Assembly: GCA_054601695.1 (NCBI GenBank) | Contig: BAAHQB010000109.1 | Location: 62,001-126,000, forward strand | Direction: 5' to 3' | Length of the DNA stretch: 64,000 nt | Source: Amorphochlora amoebiformis | Taxonomy: Eukaryota; Cercozoa; Chlorarachniophyceae | In this document: in pieces, positions 1-60,160 of the stretch | How positions within the stretch are numbered: position 1 is the stretch's first letter | Layout: every line of letters begins with the position of its first letter | Program-made: the position numbers and the translations under genes | The notes under the pieces: model-generated | The model's input: only the letters and a program-made list of their open reading frames with translations | The model's database searches: none | Told to the model about the DNA's origin: nothing

Positions 1-22
1 TATATATATATATATGTATATG

Positions 23-67
<45 letters not shown>

Positions 68-124
68 CGTATATAAATAATATACACACCTATATATATT
101 TATGTATATATGTGTGTATACATA

Positions 125-184
<60 letters not shown>

Positions 185-267
185 CAAATATATATATATT
201 TATATACATATATATATACGTATATTTACAAATGTATATATGTATATATGTATGTATATATGTATAT

Positions 268-315
<48 letters not shown>

Positions 316-409
316 TATATATATATATATATATACATACACATACATATACAAATTTATATATGTAGAATATATTTGATATATATATATATATATATAC
401 ATATTATAG
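1..409. repeat. (TA)n-rich intron, left edge
   Basis: Nearly pure (TA)n with short TG/CA and TTTACAAATATA interruptions. It ends in tatag at 405-409, the 3' splice site of the first visible exon of the JmjC gene. Open frames here only encode alternating Ile-Tyr and are not genes. Confidence 0.85.
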
Positions 410-5022
<4,613 letters not shown>

Positions 5023-5558
5023 ACGAGACAAATTTTTAATTTTTCAAAATCCTGTTATGATTTTGTGAAATTTTGATAAGTTACCATATGATCTAGATGA
5101 TGATGATCCGTTCAACTAGCTGCTAGAGTATCATCTGTTGTAGTTGAAAATTTGCCATCTAGTACGTACCGGATGTACTATGTCTAGTATGTCTAGTCTA
5201 GTAGTATCTAGAGTATGTACTAGATCTAGTAGATGTAGGAGCCTGAGCCAAATAGAATAATATCCGATTGAGTATTATTCATAGCTACTTATCTACTTTA
5301 TGAGGGTCACTAGGGTCACTAGGTCAGCCTAGATCTGTAAGCAAGTGTAGTAAGTTAAAAGTTCAACTTAAAACTCTTGTCTGGTAATTTATAACTTCAA
5401 TAATGATTTAACCCATTTCAAGACGGCAGTAAACGCAGACAAACAGTAAGTTATAGTTATACTGTCCAGACTGTAGACATGTTCTCAGTGAATTACATAT
5501 GAATATTCTATAGGAGACCCTTGTAATCACCAACTACTAAAACTAGCATAATGAGGGG
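5023..5558. other. Convergent intergenic spacer, CTAG-rich
   Basis: The spacer between the JmjC stop (5022) and the stop of the minus-strand gene 2 (5559). It has no (TA)n tract. It is strongly enriched in CTAG and CTAGT words (about 5090-5340), including agggtcact-agggtcact at about 5305. No open frame or RNA gene is recognised. Confidence 0.6.
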
Positions 5559-9870
<4,312 letters not shown>

Positions 9871-9907
9871 CTGTACACACACATATACATATATATATAT
9901 ATATGTG

Positions 9908-9949
<42 letters not shown>

Positions 9950-10066
9950 ACATACATATATTTACACAGATCCACATATATATCGTGTTTTAGATAATAT
10001 ACATAATATAATATACAGACAAGAAAAAATATTCATCGAAGTTCGGTGAAAGTAACGTCCGATTTA

Positions 10067-10108
<42 letters not shown>

Positions 10109-10304
10109 GTGTGTATTGCTTGCCTTCTACACGCTCCCCAGAGACCTCGGAAGCCTTTCGGGTAGTGACGGATTACCGTTAGGGTTTTCGTTAGGATTAG
10201 GGTTAAGGTTCGGGTTCTTCTAGTTATTCTTAGGCTGAAGTTTGGCAAAATCGATTAACATAGACACAATTAGGTGAAATTAGTTAAAAATACCTTCAAT
10301 TGTT

Positions 10305-10529
10305 TTATTGATGCCGTAGGATGGTTTTAGGGGTACCCATGACATATTTACGAGGATTAGGGACAGTACTGTATATGTATGCATATATGTATAAATATAT
10401 GTATGTATGTATGTATGTTCATATGTACATGTTAAAAATAAATATATATTTTTATGTACATAAGTGTATATATTATATATATATATATGTATATATGTAT
10501 ATGTATATTTGTATATGTATATGTATATG

Positions 10530-10585
<56 letters not shown>

Positions 10586-10625
10586 CATATGCCATATGCA
10601 TATATATATATATATATATATATTG

Positions 10626-10670
<45 letters not shown>

Positions 10671-10789
10671 GTATGGACATAAATGGTTATGTACATGTAA
10701 AAACATTGATCATTTACGTATAGTGTTTGCAAAACGGCTTCAGCAAGATGTATTGAAATAAGCAAGTGTCTATAAAAATATTACATATA

Positions 10790-10836
<47 letters not shown>

Positions 10837-10899
10837 GTATACATACACACATGAATATATTATACATGTACATAAATCCTCTATATATATATATATTCA

Positions 10900-10956
<57 letters not shown>

Positions 10957-11127
10957 TACGTATGTATATATATATATATATATATGTATATTATATGTAT
11001 GTATATATACTATGTACCAATGGGCAAGAATAGGTCAATCTCAACAAATGGGTTGAGCTCCTCGTACTCGGATTCTAATAGGGTTAATGAGTACGAATAT
11101 ATATATGTATATGTATATATATATATG

Positions 11128-11178
<51 letters not shown>

Positions 11179-11219
11179 ATATGAATATACGAACACACAC
11201 ACCCACATATGTAAATATA

Positions 11220-11273
<54 letters not shown>

Positions 11274-11387
11274 GTACATATACATAGTACATAAATACGT
11301 ATATATACATACATATCTATATATTTGTGTACATATATATGTATATATGTATTAATGTCTAGAATGTATTTCAATATATATACATGT

Positions 11388-11438
<51 letters not shown>

Positions 11439-11454
11439 AATTATGTATATATAT

Positions 11455-11500
<46 letters not shown>

Positions 11501-11530
11501 TAATATTTATATATATATATATATGCTATA

Positions 11531-11574
<44 letters not shown>

Positions 11575-11597
11575 ATATATATTATATATTATATATA

Positions 11598-11669
<72 letters not shown>

Positions 11670-11743
11670 TATGTGTGTGTGTTTGTGTTCAATCTCTCTC
11701 ACACATACTTCAATACATATATGAATACATACATGTATCTATG

Positions 11744-11831
<88 letters not shown>

Positions 11832-11968
11832 ATATATATATATATGCCTGTAAATATCAATATGTATTATATTTGGTACCGTGGAAATGTGAGTAACTTG
11901 AACTCGCTCCACGGGATGCCAGCATCCACCATCCAAACGCGAGAAGCATTACTTTTATATATGCAGAT

Positions 11969-12017
<49 letters not shown>

Positions 12018-12097
12018 AATCTGATGTAATAATATACACTACAACAATACATGATTTACGCATCTCATACACATATACCTCTGTATATGTATATACT

Positions 12098-12147
<50 letters not shown>

Positions 12148-12621
12148 GTAGATGTATGTGTATATGTATATTTGTAGGTGTATAATCCATACTTATAGCC
12201 AGAAAGCCCACGAATCCAATAATAATGACGTCCTTTGTAGTATGATATACGATCCTCTGATATCTCTCTTCGGCTAGTAGGCTTCCTTCATTCTTGCTTG
12301 ATCTCTGAAAGATCGAAGAGATTTCTTAATATCTATTCACCTTCAGAAACGTCTAACCAATCCAGTGTATAACGTATTTGACGGACTGTTGGCGTTGTTG
12401 TAATAGTATTTGGATTTTGTATTTCGTGTATGAAGAGGGATGCTATGAGGGGGGTGTGGTGTGTGTGAGGAAAGTGAATGAAGTGATATATGAGATGGAT
12501 TATATACAAATTTAACATACAGAAATAGGTGATATATATATATATATATATATATAGATATATTATAATATATGTTTATATATATATATATGTATATATG
12601 TACATAATATATAATATATAT

Positions 12622-12681
<60 letters not shown>

Positions 12682-12704
12682 GTGTATGCATATATGTATA
12701 TGTA

Positions 12705-12754
<50 letters not shown>

Positions 12755-13362
12755 GTATACACATGTGTGGGGGTTCTAAATATCGATGCCATACTCGAGG
12801 AACAACCAACAATCCCCTACTACCTTCTAAACTAGGTTACCTGGCGAATAACCGACGTATTCTTCGAGCTCACACTATGTATTGAACCCCCGGACACGAG
12901 ACGATATCGCCTAGAACACAGACAGAAAATTCGTTCAACAATAAACCTCCTTCGTTCATTACAGACGATTTGAGAAGTTGTACACGTAAGTTCAACCTTA
13001 AGGCTTGAACCACAGCCTTTCGGAGCCCCCAGGTAGACTTGAAGGAGAGAGATGCCATAATTACAACGCCGAATGCAAAGAGAAAGCCTTGCTGGAAAGT
13101 TAGGTAACAGGTTACTTGAATGCTTGGGGCACTGAGGGATGTTTGTATGTTTGTATGTAGGTGCTGCAAGTATACATTATACGTATATATATATATATAT
13201 ATAATATAAATATGTGTAAATTTATACATATATATAATATACATATATAATATATATAATATATATATAAAAAATATTATTATATATATATATATATATA
13301 TAATATAAATATGTGTAAATTTATACATATATATAATATACATATATACACATTTATACACA

Positions 13363-13420
<58 letters not shown>

Positions 13421-13628
13421 ATATGTGTGTGTGTGTTTGTGTATTGTATATGTACATGTAGTACATACAAGCAATGACAATGACCATAGCATAGAGGACA
13501 ACTTGATCGACGATAGCCAGCACGATGACCAATGTTATCTACGCGAATATGTATATAAATAAATATATTTACCTTTTCATATTTCATATATATATATATA
13601 TATTTGCATACATTATATTAATATGTAT

Positions 13629-13672
<44 letters not shown>

Positions 13673-13723
13673 GTATGTAATATACGTAATTCATATGTAT
13701 ATATTTCCATATAATATTTATAT

Positions 13724-13756
<33 letters not shown>

Positions 13757-13763
13757 GATGTAT

Positions 13764-13852
<89 letters not shown>

Positions 13853-14699
13853 CGTATAGTTTTATGCATGCGTATGTTTACATATATACTTTTGGTCAAG
13901 ATTTAGATGAACGTGACGCATACGTATACTTTTCGTACACTTTGCACTTTCACTTATCAACGATCATGCACATACCGTCCCCATGGCATGAAGCCCCACG
14001 AGAATAGGCAGGACAGTTGATCGCTGTCCCCGTCTTCGAGAAACCCTAGCCCGAGGAGGAGAACTTCCGGCCTTCTTGCTGAGCCTGAGAAAACCGCGGA
14101 AACTCAAGGTCTACTGTCTTAATGACATAATTCACAAGATAAACTGTTGTGGTTAAGGGCCATGGTCTAAAGGAGACTCACTCGTAAATTAGACGCTTTG
14201 TCGTGAGCTGGAGGGCCTGGACTGCGTTGAGATATTAAAATCACATATTAGACCATTTGAAGCGAAAATTAAAGAGGTTCGTCACTTTCCTTATTCCAAC
14301 GTGCTTTCTATCCCCTTCAAACGAGAATTAATCATCTTTTATGAACTACCTGTGGATGCGAGGGCAGAAAGCATCACGATCTTCTCCAAGGCCAGGGCAG
14401 CGTTGAACAGTTGCCATGTCGCTGGGACGATGAGCTCCACCATACAGGTAAGCAGTACAACACAAGAAGTGCTGAACCCCGCGATCTGCAACTTTCGCTT
14501 GCTCTCAGTCTGTATGATTAATGAAACTAGGGATCAGCCACAGGGCAGTTTTGACTCAGGAAGACCGGCCAGTTCGGAGCGAGACTGAGCAGAAGGTTCG
14601 GGTTTTGGACACCTTACGCTCGGAGAGCAGGAGACTGGCGAATAATCCACCGAGGAGGATGGACAGGATAGTCCTAATAATCGCCGTTGTGTCGATCAT
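10305..14699 (-). CDS. Multi-pass (about 7 helices) membrane protein, family not recognised
   Basis: Thirteen exons, all in phase, give 359 residues: 14699-14613 (ATG), 14509-14350, 14221-14182, 14084-13976, 13538-13469, 13114-12997, 12910-12841, 12442-12374, 12304-12193, 11951-11880, 11074-11018, 10769-10718, 10368-10305 (stop TAA). Exon 12442-12374 is optional because skipping it keeps the frame. Hydrophobic helices are visible at about residues 7-25 ([19 protein letters not shown]), 41-60, 65-83, 119-138, 139-160, 164-181 and 265-290 ([20 protein letters not shown]). A polar loop of about 80 residues precedes the last helix, and an acidic then basic tail follows. The topology resembles a 7TM receptor-like protein, but I found no diagnostic motif. 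The 5' exons are separated by ordinary introns of about 90-130 bases. From exon 5 toward the 3' end most introns are (TA)n; only the one between exons 6 and 7 (12911-12996) is short and TA-poor. Confidence 0.7.
13197..13352. repeat. Tandem duplication inside an AT-rich intron
   Basis: A block of about 50 bases (atataatataaatatgtgta, aatttatacatatatataat) at about 13197-13250 recurs at about 13300-13352. The two copies are separated by (TA)n/ATTATTATA. It lies in intron 5 of the membrane-protein gene. Confidence 0.6.
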
Positions 14700-15372
14700 C
14701 CTATGGCTTGGAGATCCTCCATGGCGGGTTGGGGCCCATGGTTTTTTTCCTACCGACTTATTCTCTTGCGTGATAGTAGATATTTAAATCTAGATATGTA
14801 AAATATCAATTCTGGATATAAGGACTAGGGTTCCCACCAAACCTGGCGTGCAGCCATTTGACAGCCGAAATGCCAGTTGACACGCGAAATGGCTGTGGGA
14901 CACTCGTAACACAGTTACACCGTACATGACTACATTATGAATTGCTAGTGTATCCACTATAACAATCTATGATGAGAATCTGAGCAATATGTACTCATGA
15001 GCTGGCATAATTGAATCCTTGTGTTCTCAGAGGCAGAATGTACATGAAGGTAGCTCGATTGATAGCCTACATGTATGATACTATCATGACACATCTAGTG
15101 TAACCGACTGAGTAGTGATGCTTGTACATGTATGTAATATTGTTGTATGTCTTGTACAGTATACACTCTAGATACAATGCTATACTGTAGTGCACAATGT
15201 ACATGAAAGGTATCAATCATAGCATAAAAAATATATACCAGTCACAAAGCTTCTAGTCTAAATACGTAATATAATATTTTATGCATATCTAGTATATATA
15301 TATATATATATTATACTATATTATATTAACATATATCTATCCGATGATTCACTATCTAGACTAGGATGACAA

Positions 15373-15414
<42 letters not shown>

Positions 15415-15951
15415 TTATAAATATCATAGTATATAATACACATACTAATAATATTGTAATTATGTAATTATACAATATTATAATATAATCGTACTATGTA
15501 CGGTTCATGTGTAAAATCAACGAACATTGCATGAATATTGTAGCTATGTTAAGAATCATAATACTACATGTAGTCGTAGGCAGATAGTACAATGTTATTC
15601 GAAAAGCAAACACTGAAATTATTAGTTTAATACTTGATTTTTGAGTTCTACCTAGTTTTACTAATATATATATGTATATTATCTAGATTCTAGAGATTAT
15701 AGCATTTGCTGTTGTATACTAGTATATAGACTAGTAACTAGAACTAAACTAGATATATTTCGCATTTACTTCAAAAACTAGAAAATACTAGTTTTTTTTT
15801 CTTTATACTAGTAAATCATGAATAATATTTCTTTGGCAAAATTTAACTGAGTCGTCATGCGCATGTCATGATCTAAATGATTTGATACCTCAAGACCAGA
15901 AGAGTAGATCTAGGTAGATACTCAGGGACATTCTAGAGCTAGTAGAGATTG
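14700..15951. other. Intergenic spacer upstream of the membrane-protein gene, CTAG-rich
   Basis: Lies between the start of gene 3 (14699, -) and the fumarase stop (15952, -), so it should hold the gene 3 promoter and fumarase 3' signals. It is rich in CTAG words (15340-15950) and short palindromes such as gtacatgtat. Only two modest (TA)n runs occur (about 15295 and 15380). A T8 run lies at 15792. No gene is recognised. Confidence 0.55.
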
Positions 15952-30818
<14,867 letters not shown>

Positions 30819-31575
30819 CCCCCGAAAAAATGAAAAAAGTATCATCCCCAACCATTCGCATTACATCACTGCCCCACTATAAAACTTATTGTAGAAAACC
30901 TTGTAGGCAGATATAGCCTTCCCACCGCCCCAACAGCCCTGAGTAAATAAAAAATCTTTCAAAAATGCCAATTTCTAATCGTTTTTCAAATCGGAAAAGA
31001 AAATTTACGTATCCCTTCACAATAAATCAGAGGCTTTATCAATTCTTTTTATATTTTGGGCAGACGGGGAGGGGTGAGGACTAGAATTGGTCGGAGAAAT
31101 CGGCTTCGGAGCATCATCACGTTGAGAATAATATGAGGCGATGTCACACGACTTTTAATAATTCCTCGGCATAATTTTTGAGATATCGAGAATAAGATAT
31201 GAGGATATCCTTTCTGTTTTTTAGAGTAATTATTGTTTACTTTTCGGTATTCACTCTCAATTTGTCGGCTGCAAGGCCGGCGACCAGCCATCCGGCCTTC
31301 TCTTCTGGGCCACCATGGCGCCTGTAAGCATGTTATGGATGATGCTCTTCGTAACATTAGGTCCTTTCTTCTATCTAACCACCTTGTGTTCATGTCTCCG
31401 CGAAAAAATTCAAAAGTTGTCCGAAAAAATATGCCTTGTCTCGTTGCCACGCCGAACCACCAATCCTCCTCTCCCCCCTCTTCCCATCATTTCACCGTTT
31501 TAAAGAAACAGTGTAGACTTTAATATCTATAAATGACAGAAAAATTAAGATATCAACAACTCCCCAGGTCTTCCA
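30819..31575. promoter_or_regulatory. Bidirectional promoter region (fumarase - / gene 5 +)
   Basis: About 757 bases free of (TA)n between two divergent starts, fumarase ATG at 30818 (-) and gene 5 ATG at 31576 (+). It contains A-rich and pyrimidine-rich stretches, a GC-richer patch at about 31270-31325 (ggctgcaaggccggcgacca), and no convincing coding exon. Promoter function is inferred from position. No core element is identified. Confidence 0.5.
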
Positions 31576-41986
<10,411 letters not shown>

Positions 41987-42299
41987 AACAAAACAGAAAA
42001 ACTTTCACTAATTTCATCGGTTAGAACTACGCTTTATTTAGTCTACGGTAGTAAAATGCAATCCGCACTATCAGATATATATTTATTATCCGATAATTTA
42101 AAGTTTAGAATCTGCAGCTCGCTGGAGCTCGAGAGTTGCTGAAGAGTCGATCGTCATACGCATCCGATTAGCTTGAATTAATTGAATTTGAAACCATCAT
42201 GTCTGAGTCAAATTAGCCTTAATTATGTCATTAGACTACGTTCGGCCATGACGGTCTAAATACAGACGGTACGTATACTGTTTTTGCGAATAACCCACG

Positions 42300-42360
<61 letters not shown>

Positions 42361-43684
42361 AACATGTGATATTCAGACTTAGTATGCCAATTTACTAGTC
42401 ACACCCATACCGCCATCCAGTACATACATAAACGTTTACCTATAGCTGCTAAAGTATATTCATGATGTGCTGTGTACATAACCAGAATCTAGATAATATA
42501 CGTCCAGTACGTATGCGTACCGTAGACGTATACGCGAACGTTTACGCATACTCTAGATACTACGGAACGTGTTACGGTACGTAATCACTACATGTACGTA
42601 CACATACTATGATGTATATATATGTTTTTGTGTTGCTACGTACGTACGTATACGTATATTCATGATGTGCTGTGTACATAACCAGAATGTAGATAATATA
42701 CGTCCAGTACGTATGCGTACCGTAGACGTATACGCGAACGTTTACACATACTCTAGATACTACCTAGACTACGGAACGTGTTACGGTACGTAATCACTAC
42801 ATGTACGTACATATACTATGATGTATATATGTGTTTTCGTGTTGCTACGTACGTACGAATACGTATATGACTCATAGCATATACTAGATGTACTCAGTCT
42901 AGTACTAGTCTGACTGTGACAATATACAGCTAGTGTCTAGATGCTATATATGCTAGATATGATCCGATGCTACGGTGGATGATACAATTTATATACTATA
43001 CTTGTATTATAATCCAAATACCTGATAATCTAGATAATATATCATGATCCACTGCGCATATATCAAGTATATACACCCATCTAGCACATACGCATATATA
43101 AATGTTTACGCAGGCATACAAATCAAGCACATATCGCAGGCTCAAGTCTATCACTAATATCAATATCTACTACTAGATCTACCCTCTACCACCTGGTATC
43201 TAGTAGTATTTATTATAGTAAGTTTATGGTTAATTATTACCGTGCATTCAAATTCTGGTTAAGTATTACCGTCTAGACCGTGCATTTAATTTACTCTTTA
43301 AGTGGTACAATATATACTAGATATACCATTGCGTCTGTGATGCTAAATTTTGATTGTGTATTTAGTGTACATAGGTTATTGTAATTAGATTTGAGACGAG
43401 GACAATTAAATTCGAATGATAACTGTAAATTATCTAACAGCCTAGATCTAACTATCATCTTGCTCGTAATCCGATGCAGTCTGTGGCAAGCTGACAAGTT
43501 TTTTTCCTGGAATACAGCAAGGTACTGGCTATGCTGTAGAGACCATCTACGAAGACGAGCGGAGAGATTACTCACACCGCAAAAGCGATTTACAAATATA
43601 TGTACTTGAGGGCTGAGAGGGGTTGAATGAACGATGATTTAAATCTATCGAACGATATTGGGATGCCGATTAGGTGCAGTAGTA
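41987..43684. other. Convergent intergenic spacer with a 200-base tandem duplication
   Basis: The spacer lies between the gene 5 stop and the gene 6 stop. A unit of about 200 bases (tattcatgatgtgctgtgta to tacgtacgtatacgta) is present twice, at about 42457-42656 and 42657-42867. The second copy has small changes, including an inserted ctagact. The unit is dense in ACGT palindromes (tacgtacgtac). 42880-43480 is CTAG-rich. Only one (TA)n run occurs (about 42303). No gene is recognised. Confidence 0.75.
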
Positions 43685-45199
43685 TTACTTCGCACCACCG
43701 ACGAAGGCTCTTCTGAGCATGGTGAGGAACTCATACTTCTTGGCAGGGTTGACTATAGAGGGAGATCTGAAGGTTTTGTCTCTGGCTTCCCGTAGAGCCT
43801 TCTCCTCCATGATGGGTGTAGCCTCTCTTACTATCTCTCTGAGGCTCTGCATCATAATATTCCTGGTCACTTCGGGCCGGCCAATTCTGGTGGCCGCGCG
43901 CAGAATATCGATCGGGGAACTTTTGCCCTCCTTCTCCAGGTCGGTGATGGTATCCAGCACGTTCTTAAGACGCCCGTTGTACCTCTTGACGACTCCACCG
44001 CTCAAAACCCGTCCAGTCGTATCAGGGACATGGGAAAACCGTTGAAGAGTGGTCCAGGCATAATCGAGCAACATTTTGAATGCTTCCTCCTCTGATGTTG
44101 TATTGTGAGCTCCAGTGAGAACCTCGGAGTCGAACTCAGTCGAGACAATATAGCAGCGGGCCACCAGCCAGGCCCATACCTTCTGTCGGGCCGAAGTATC
44201 AGCGCGCTCATAGTCCAGCAGAGCATACCTTCCAGGGAGTTCCATCCGCGAGAGCTTATCCGGCACATCTTGATGGGACATCTCCTTGATAAGTGTCAGG
44301 AAAGCCAGGGTCGTGTGAGTGCCATTGACGAGCAGAATCTTCCGACGAGCAAAGTATTTAGCTTGCTCCTCGGTATCCGTCGTCACCACCATTGTTCCAC
44401 CAAAGGGAAGGGGGTGGTCGGCCTCCTTGGGCTCATCCTCCTCCTCATCCTCCTCCTCGCTAGGTGGCTCTGTCTCCGAGGTAAGCCCGAACAGCTTCCG
44501 TCTCAGTCCAGGTGCGCGCACATCGCTCTCCTCGGCGTCAGTCGTAGTGTCCGTCGTCTCGCGGTCGATGTCCGTGGCAGTGTGTGGAGGCAGCATATTA
44601 CCCGTGTGTACGTTTCCCGTAGATTTGTGGGCAGGAAGTACGACTATCTGACCCTCCCAAGGCTCTGTCTTGACCTCGACTGTGCCGTTCGAATAAATCA
44701 AACGAGACGAGCATATCCGATCCACCATGCATGGAACGACGAGGACCCGACCCTCCAGTGCGTGAGCTAGATCTTCAACAGCGGCGTGGTCGTTTTCGCA
44801 AGCGTACAAGCGAGGAGGGTCGCTGCGAACGGGAAGCCTACCTAAGATCGCCTTCAGACCAGCCAGTCCTTTGTGGAGTGAGCAAGAAAACGATCTGGCT
44901 TTCCTAACGACGTCGACCAGTGCCTTACCCCCGCTTGCTGCTATGAAGTATGGTCCCTGACCAGGAGCAACCCTCGAAGCCCATCTACTCCCGTGGAGGA
45001 GAGTCATTGGTTTGCCAACCTGTTCTCCGTTGACCCGAACCCGAACTGCCTTGACTTCGCTCTCCAACACCGATGCCCAAGACTTCGACGGTCTCTGTAC
45101 GACAGCATAGTCTGTACAATTTGCTTCAATTGATTTCAGGAGCAGTCCAAGCCCAAGCTTGCCTGCGCCAAAGTGTAGATGAAGCTGCGAGGAGGACAT
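43685..45199 (-). CDS. Intronless polyol dehydrogenase, mannitol-1-phosphate dehydrogenase-like
   Basis: A single open frame of 504 residues with ATG at 45199. The N-terminus HLHFGAGKLGLGLL (residues 7-20) is the dinucleotide-binding G-x-G-x2-G loop. YACENDHAAVEDL (132-144) and VDRICSS (159-165) are in the positions of the ACEN and VDRIVP segments of MtlD. RKILLVNGTHTTLAFL (286-301) carries K287, N292 and H295 with the exact K-x4-N-x2-H spacing of the catalytic triad of polyol-specific long-chain dehydrogenases. The family oxidises mannitol or mannitol-1-phosphate with NAD(P). The substrate here is inferred. About residues 190-268 form a low-complexity Thr/Asp then Glu/Asp-rich insertion not seen in compact bacterial enzymes. 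The gene has no introns and a higher GC than its neighbours, in contrast to every other gene here. Retroposition or gene transfer is possible. Confidence 0.78.
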   Translation of the reverse strand: MSSSQLHLHFGAGKLGLGLLLKSIEANCTDYAVVQRPSKSWASVLESEVKAVRVRVNGEQVGKPMTLLHGSRWASRVAPGQGPYFIAASGGKALVDVVRKARSFSCSLHKGLAGLKAILGRLPVRSDPPRLYACENDHAAVEDLAHALEGRVLVVPCMVDRICSSRLIYSNGTVEVKTEPWEGQIVVLPAHKSTGNVHTGNMLPPHTATDIDRETTDTTTDAEESDVRAPGLRRKLFGLTSETEPPSEEEDEEEDEPKEADHPLPFGGTMVVTTDTEEQAKYFARRKILLVNGTHTTLAFLTLIKEMSHQDVPDKLSRMELPGRYALLDYERADTSARQKVWAWLVARCYIVSTEFDSEVLTGAHNTTSEEEAFKMLLDYAWTTLQRFSHVPDTTGRVLSGGVVKRYNGRLKNVLDTITDLEKEGKSSPIDILRAATRIGRPEVTRNIMMQSLREIVREATPIMEEKALREARDKTFRSPSIVNPAKKYEFLTMLRRAFVGGAK

Positions 45200-45827
45200 G
45201 ATTTTTGCCGGGGAAATTCGTAGCCCCGCGCAAACACGTTGTTGGCCCTGGTCACGTGGTTGACTGTGACTTTCACATTGTTTATTTAAGATGTTTCCAC
45301 CCTAAAAAAAAACGCTTAAGCGGCAATCGATAGGGATGGATATGGATAATTTCACCTTGAAATATATTTTAGATACTTTCGGAAAAGTGTTAGATATTTT
45401 CACAGCCTCTGATTTCGCCCAAGAAAATACAAGATATTTTCTTAAATCGCATGTCGGCACGTGATATTTCGGTTTCAATTTAATAGAATTTGGTAATCTC
45501 CTCCAAAGACATCCGTATTCCGATTTCCGTTTCAAAAGCCCAAAAACCGGGATTTCATATATTTCCCGGGATTCACATCCTCCAAACCTCCTCCATCGCG
45601 GGTGATGGAGCCAGTCTCCGTGATCGATGCAAAGGCAGTATTTCCATATTCAGTGCCCTCAAATTTTGAAATTTCAATCAGATCTAGAGCAAATTGTTGG
45701 TATTTTCGTAATTTTTGGCTCATGAGAGACGGGTCAGGGCCTGAAAAGTGATATTTTTTCGCTCAGGCGTTCTCGCGGGAAGAGTTTGAGAGGAGGATTA
45801 GAGGGTCAAAGCCGATATTAATACGGT
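45200..45827. promoter_or_regulatory. Bidirectional promoter region (gene 6 - / JmjC gene 7 +)
   Basis: About 630 bases without (TA)n between divergent start codons (45199 - and 45828 +). It contains A8 at 45303, several gatatttt words and two short minus-strand frames (45302-45535, 45532-45723) with no recognisable product. The promoter role is inferred from position. Confidence 0.45.
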
Positions 45828-55445
<9,618 letters not shown>

Positions 55446-55576
55446 CCTTAATCTCAGCTTTAAGCCTAACACTGATTCTAACCCCAACATTAACCCTTCC
55501 AAAATCTCCGAATGTAATATTCAAATCTAACCCAATCTGTCTCTAATATACACACCACACGGAAGGATATGTTATG

Positions 55577-55643
<67 letters not shown>

Positions 55644-56547
55644 CATACATATACATATATACATATACATATATATATATATATGTATATATTTATACAT
55701 ATGTACATACATACATATATATGTGTGTGTACTGTAAAAGTAAAGTGTAATTATCATGCGACATATATCTAGCATATACAGAATGTTCCACTAACAAGAG
55801 CGAAAGTTCCAAGGCCAAATCCGACGAGAAATAAGTCGAGATAAGACCTGTTCACGGACTCACCGTAGGCTCCAGACACAGAGACAGTATATGGTGAGTC
55901 GTAGTGAGTTCCCAGGGGTACCTACCTATAGCTGCAATAGTGGCAAGGATACTGCGAAGTTGGCGATTTCATGGATTCAGTAATTGACCACTAAATTCTA
56001 GAAATTAGCTAAATATTAATATATATATAACTTGGTCTGACCACGTGCATCTACGGCATGAGAGTAGTGACTTATCCGATCATAGACTAGTGTAAGTACT
56101 GATTAGTATTGTATGTGTAAATTAGTTATTTTTATAAATATATGCATTTTCACTAGGTTACTTTTACTAGTATATCTAGTATATATATATACTAGATATA
56201 TTCAAAGTTTTATAAACGGAAATAAACTAGGATCTAGTAAAATAGTTGATCGATTATCTAGATTATGGTTAGATTACTAACTAGCTAAGGCTTTTTTCCG
56301 ACGATATCATCATCGCGGTTTACTCTCTAGACTATGTTACTAGCATGCAGAGCGCTGTTGTGCTTTGCCTTATATAATTAATTAAGTACATCCAACTATA
56401 TAGCTAGCTACAGCTAGGTCTAGTAGCTGGAGTAGGTTCTCTACAGGTAGGCTCCCTAGGCTCCAGAGGCTCCAGACCATGACAATTTTAACGATTTTTC
56501 AGCTAAGCGGCTTGCTATGATTACTAGAATAAGTGGAATTAGTAGAA
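55446..56547. other. Convergent intergenic spacer, CTAG-rich
   Basis: Lies between the JmjC stop (55445) and the ERV1 stop (56548). A single (TA)n run occurs (about 55583-55637). 56090-56540 is rich in CTAG and agctag words (tagctagctacagctaggtc at 56400). No gene or RNA is recognised. Confidence 0.55.

Positions 56548-60160
<3,613 letters not shown>

Noticed and set aside
12870-13170. Second long open frame through membrane-protein exons 6-7 ([15 protein letters not shown])
   Set aside because: It lacks the hydrophobic helix, and the phase from exon 5 with the chosen acceptor supports the [15 protein letters not shown] frame.
44105-44770. 221-residue plus-strand frame overlapping gene 6
   Set aside because: It is antisense shadow of the dehydrogenase frame. 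The sense frame has catalytic and cofactor motifs and the antisense has none.
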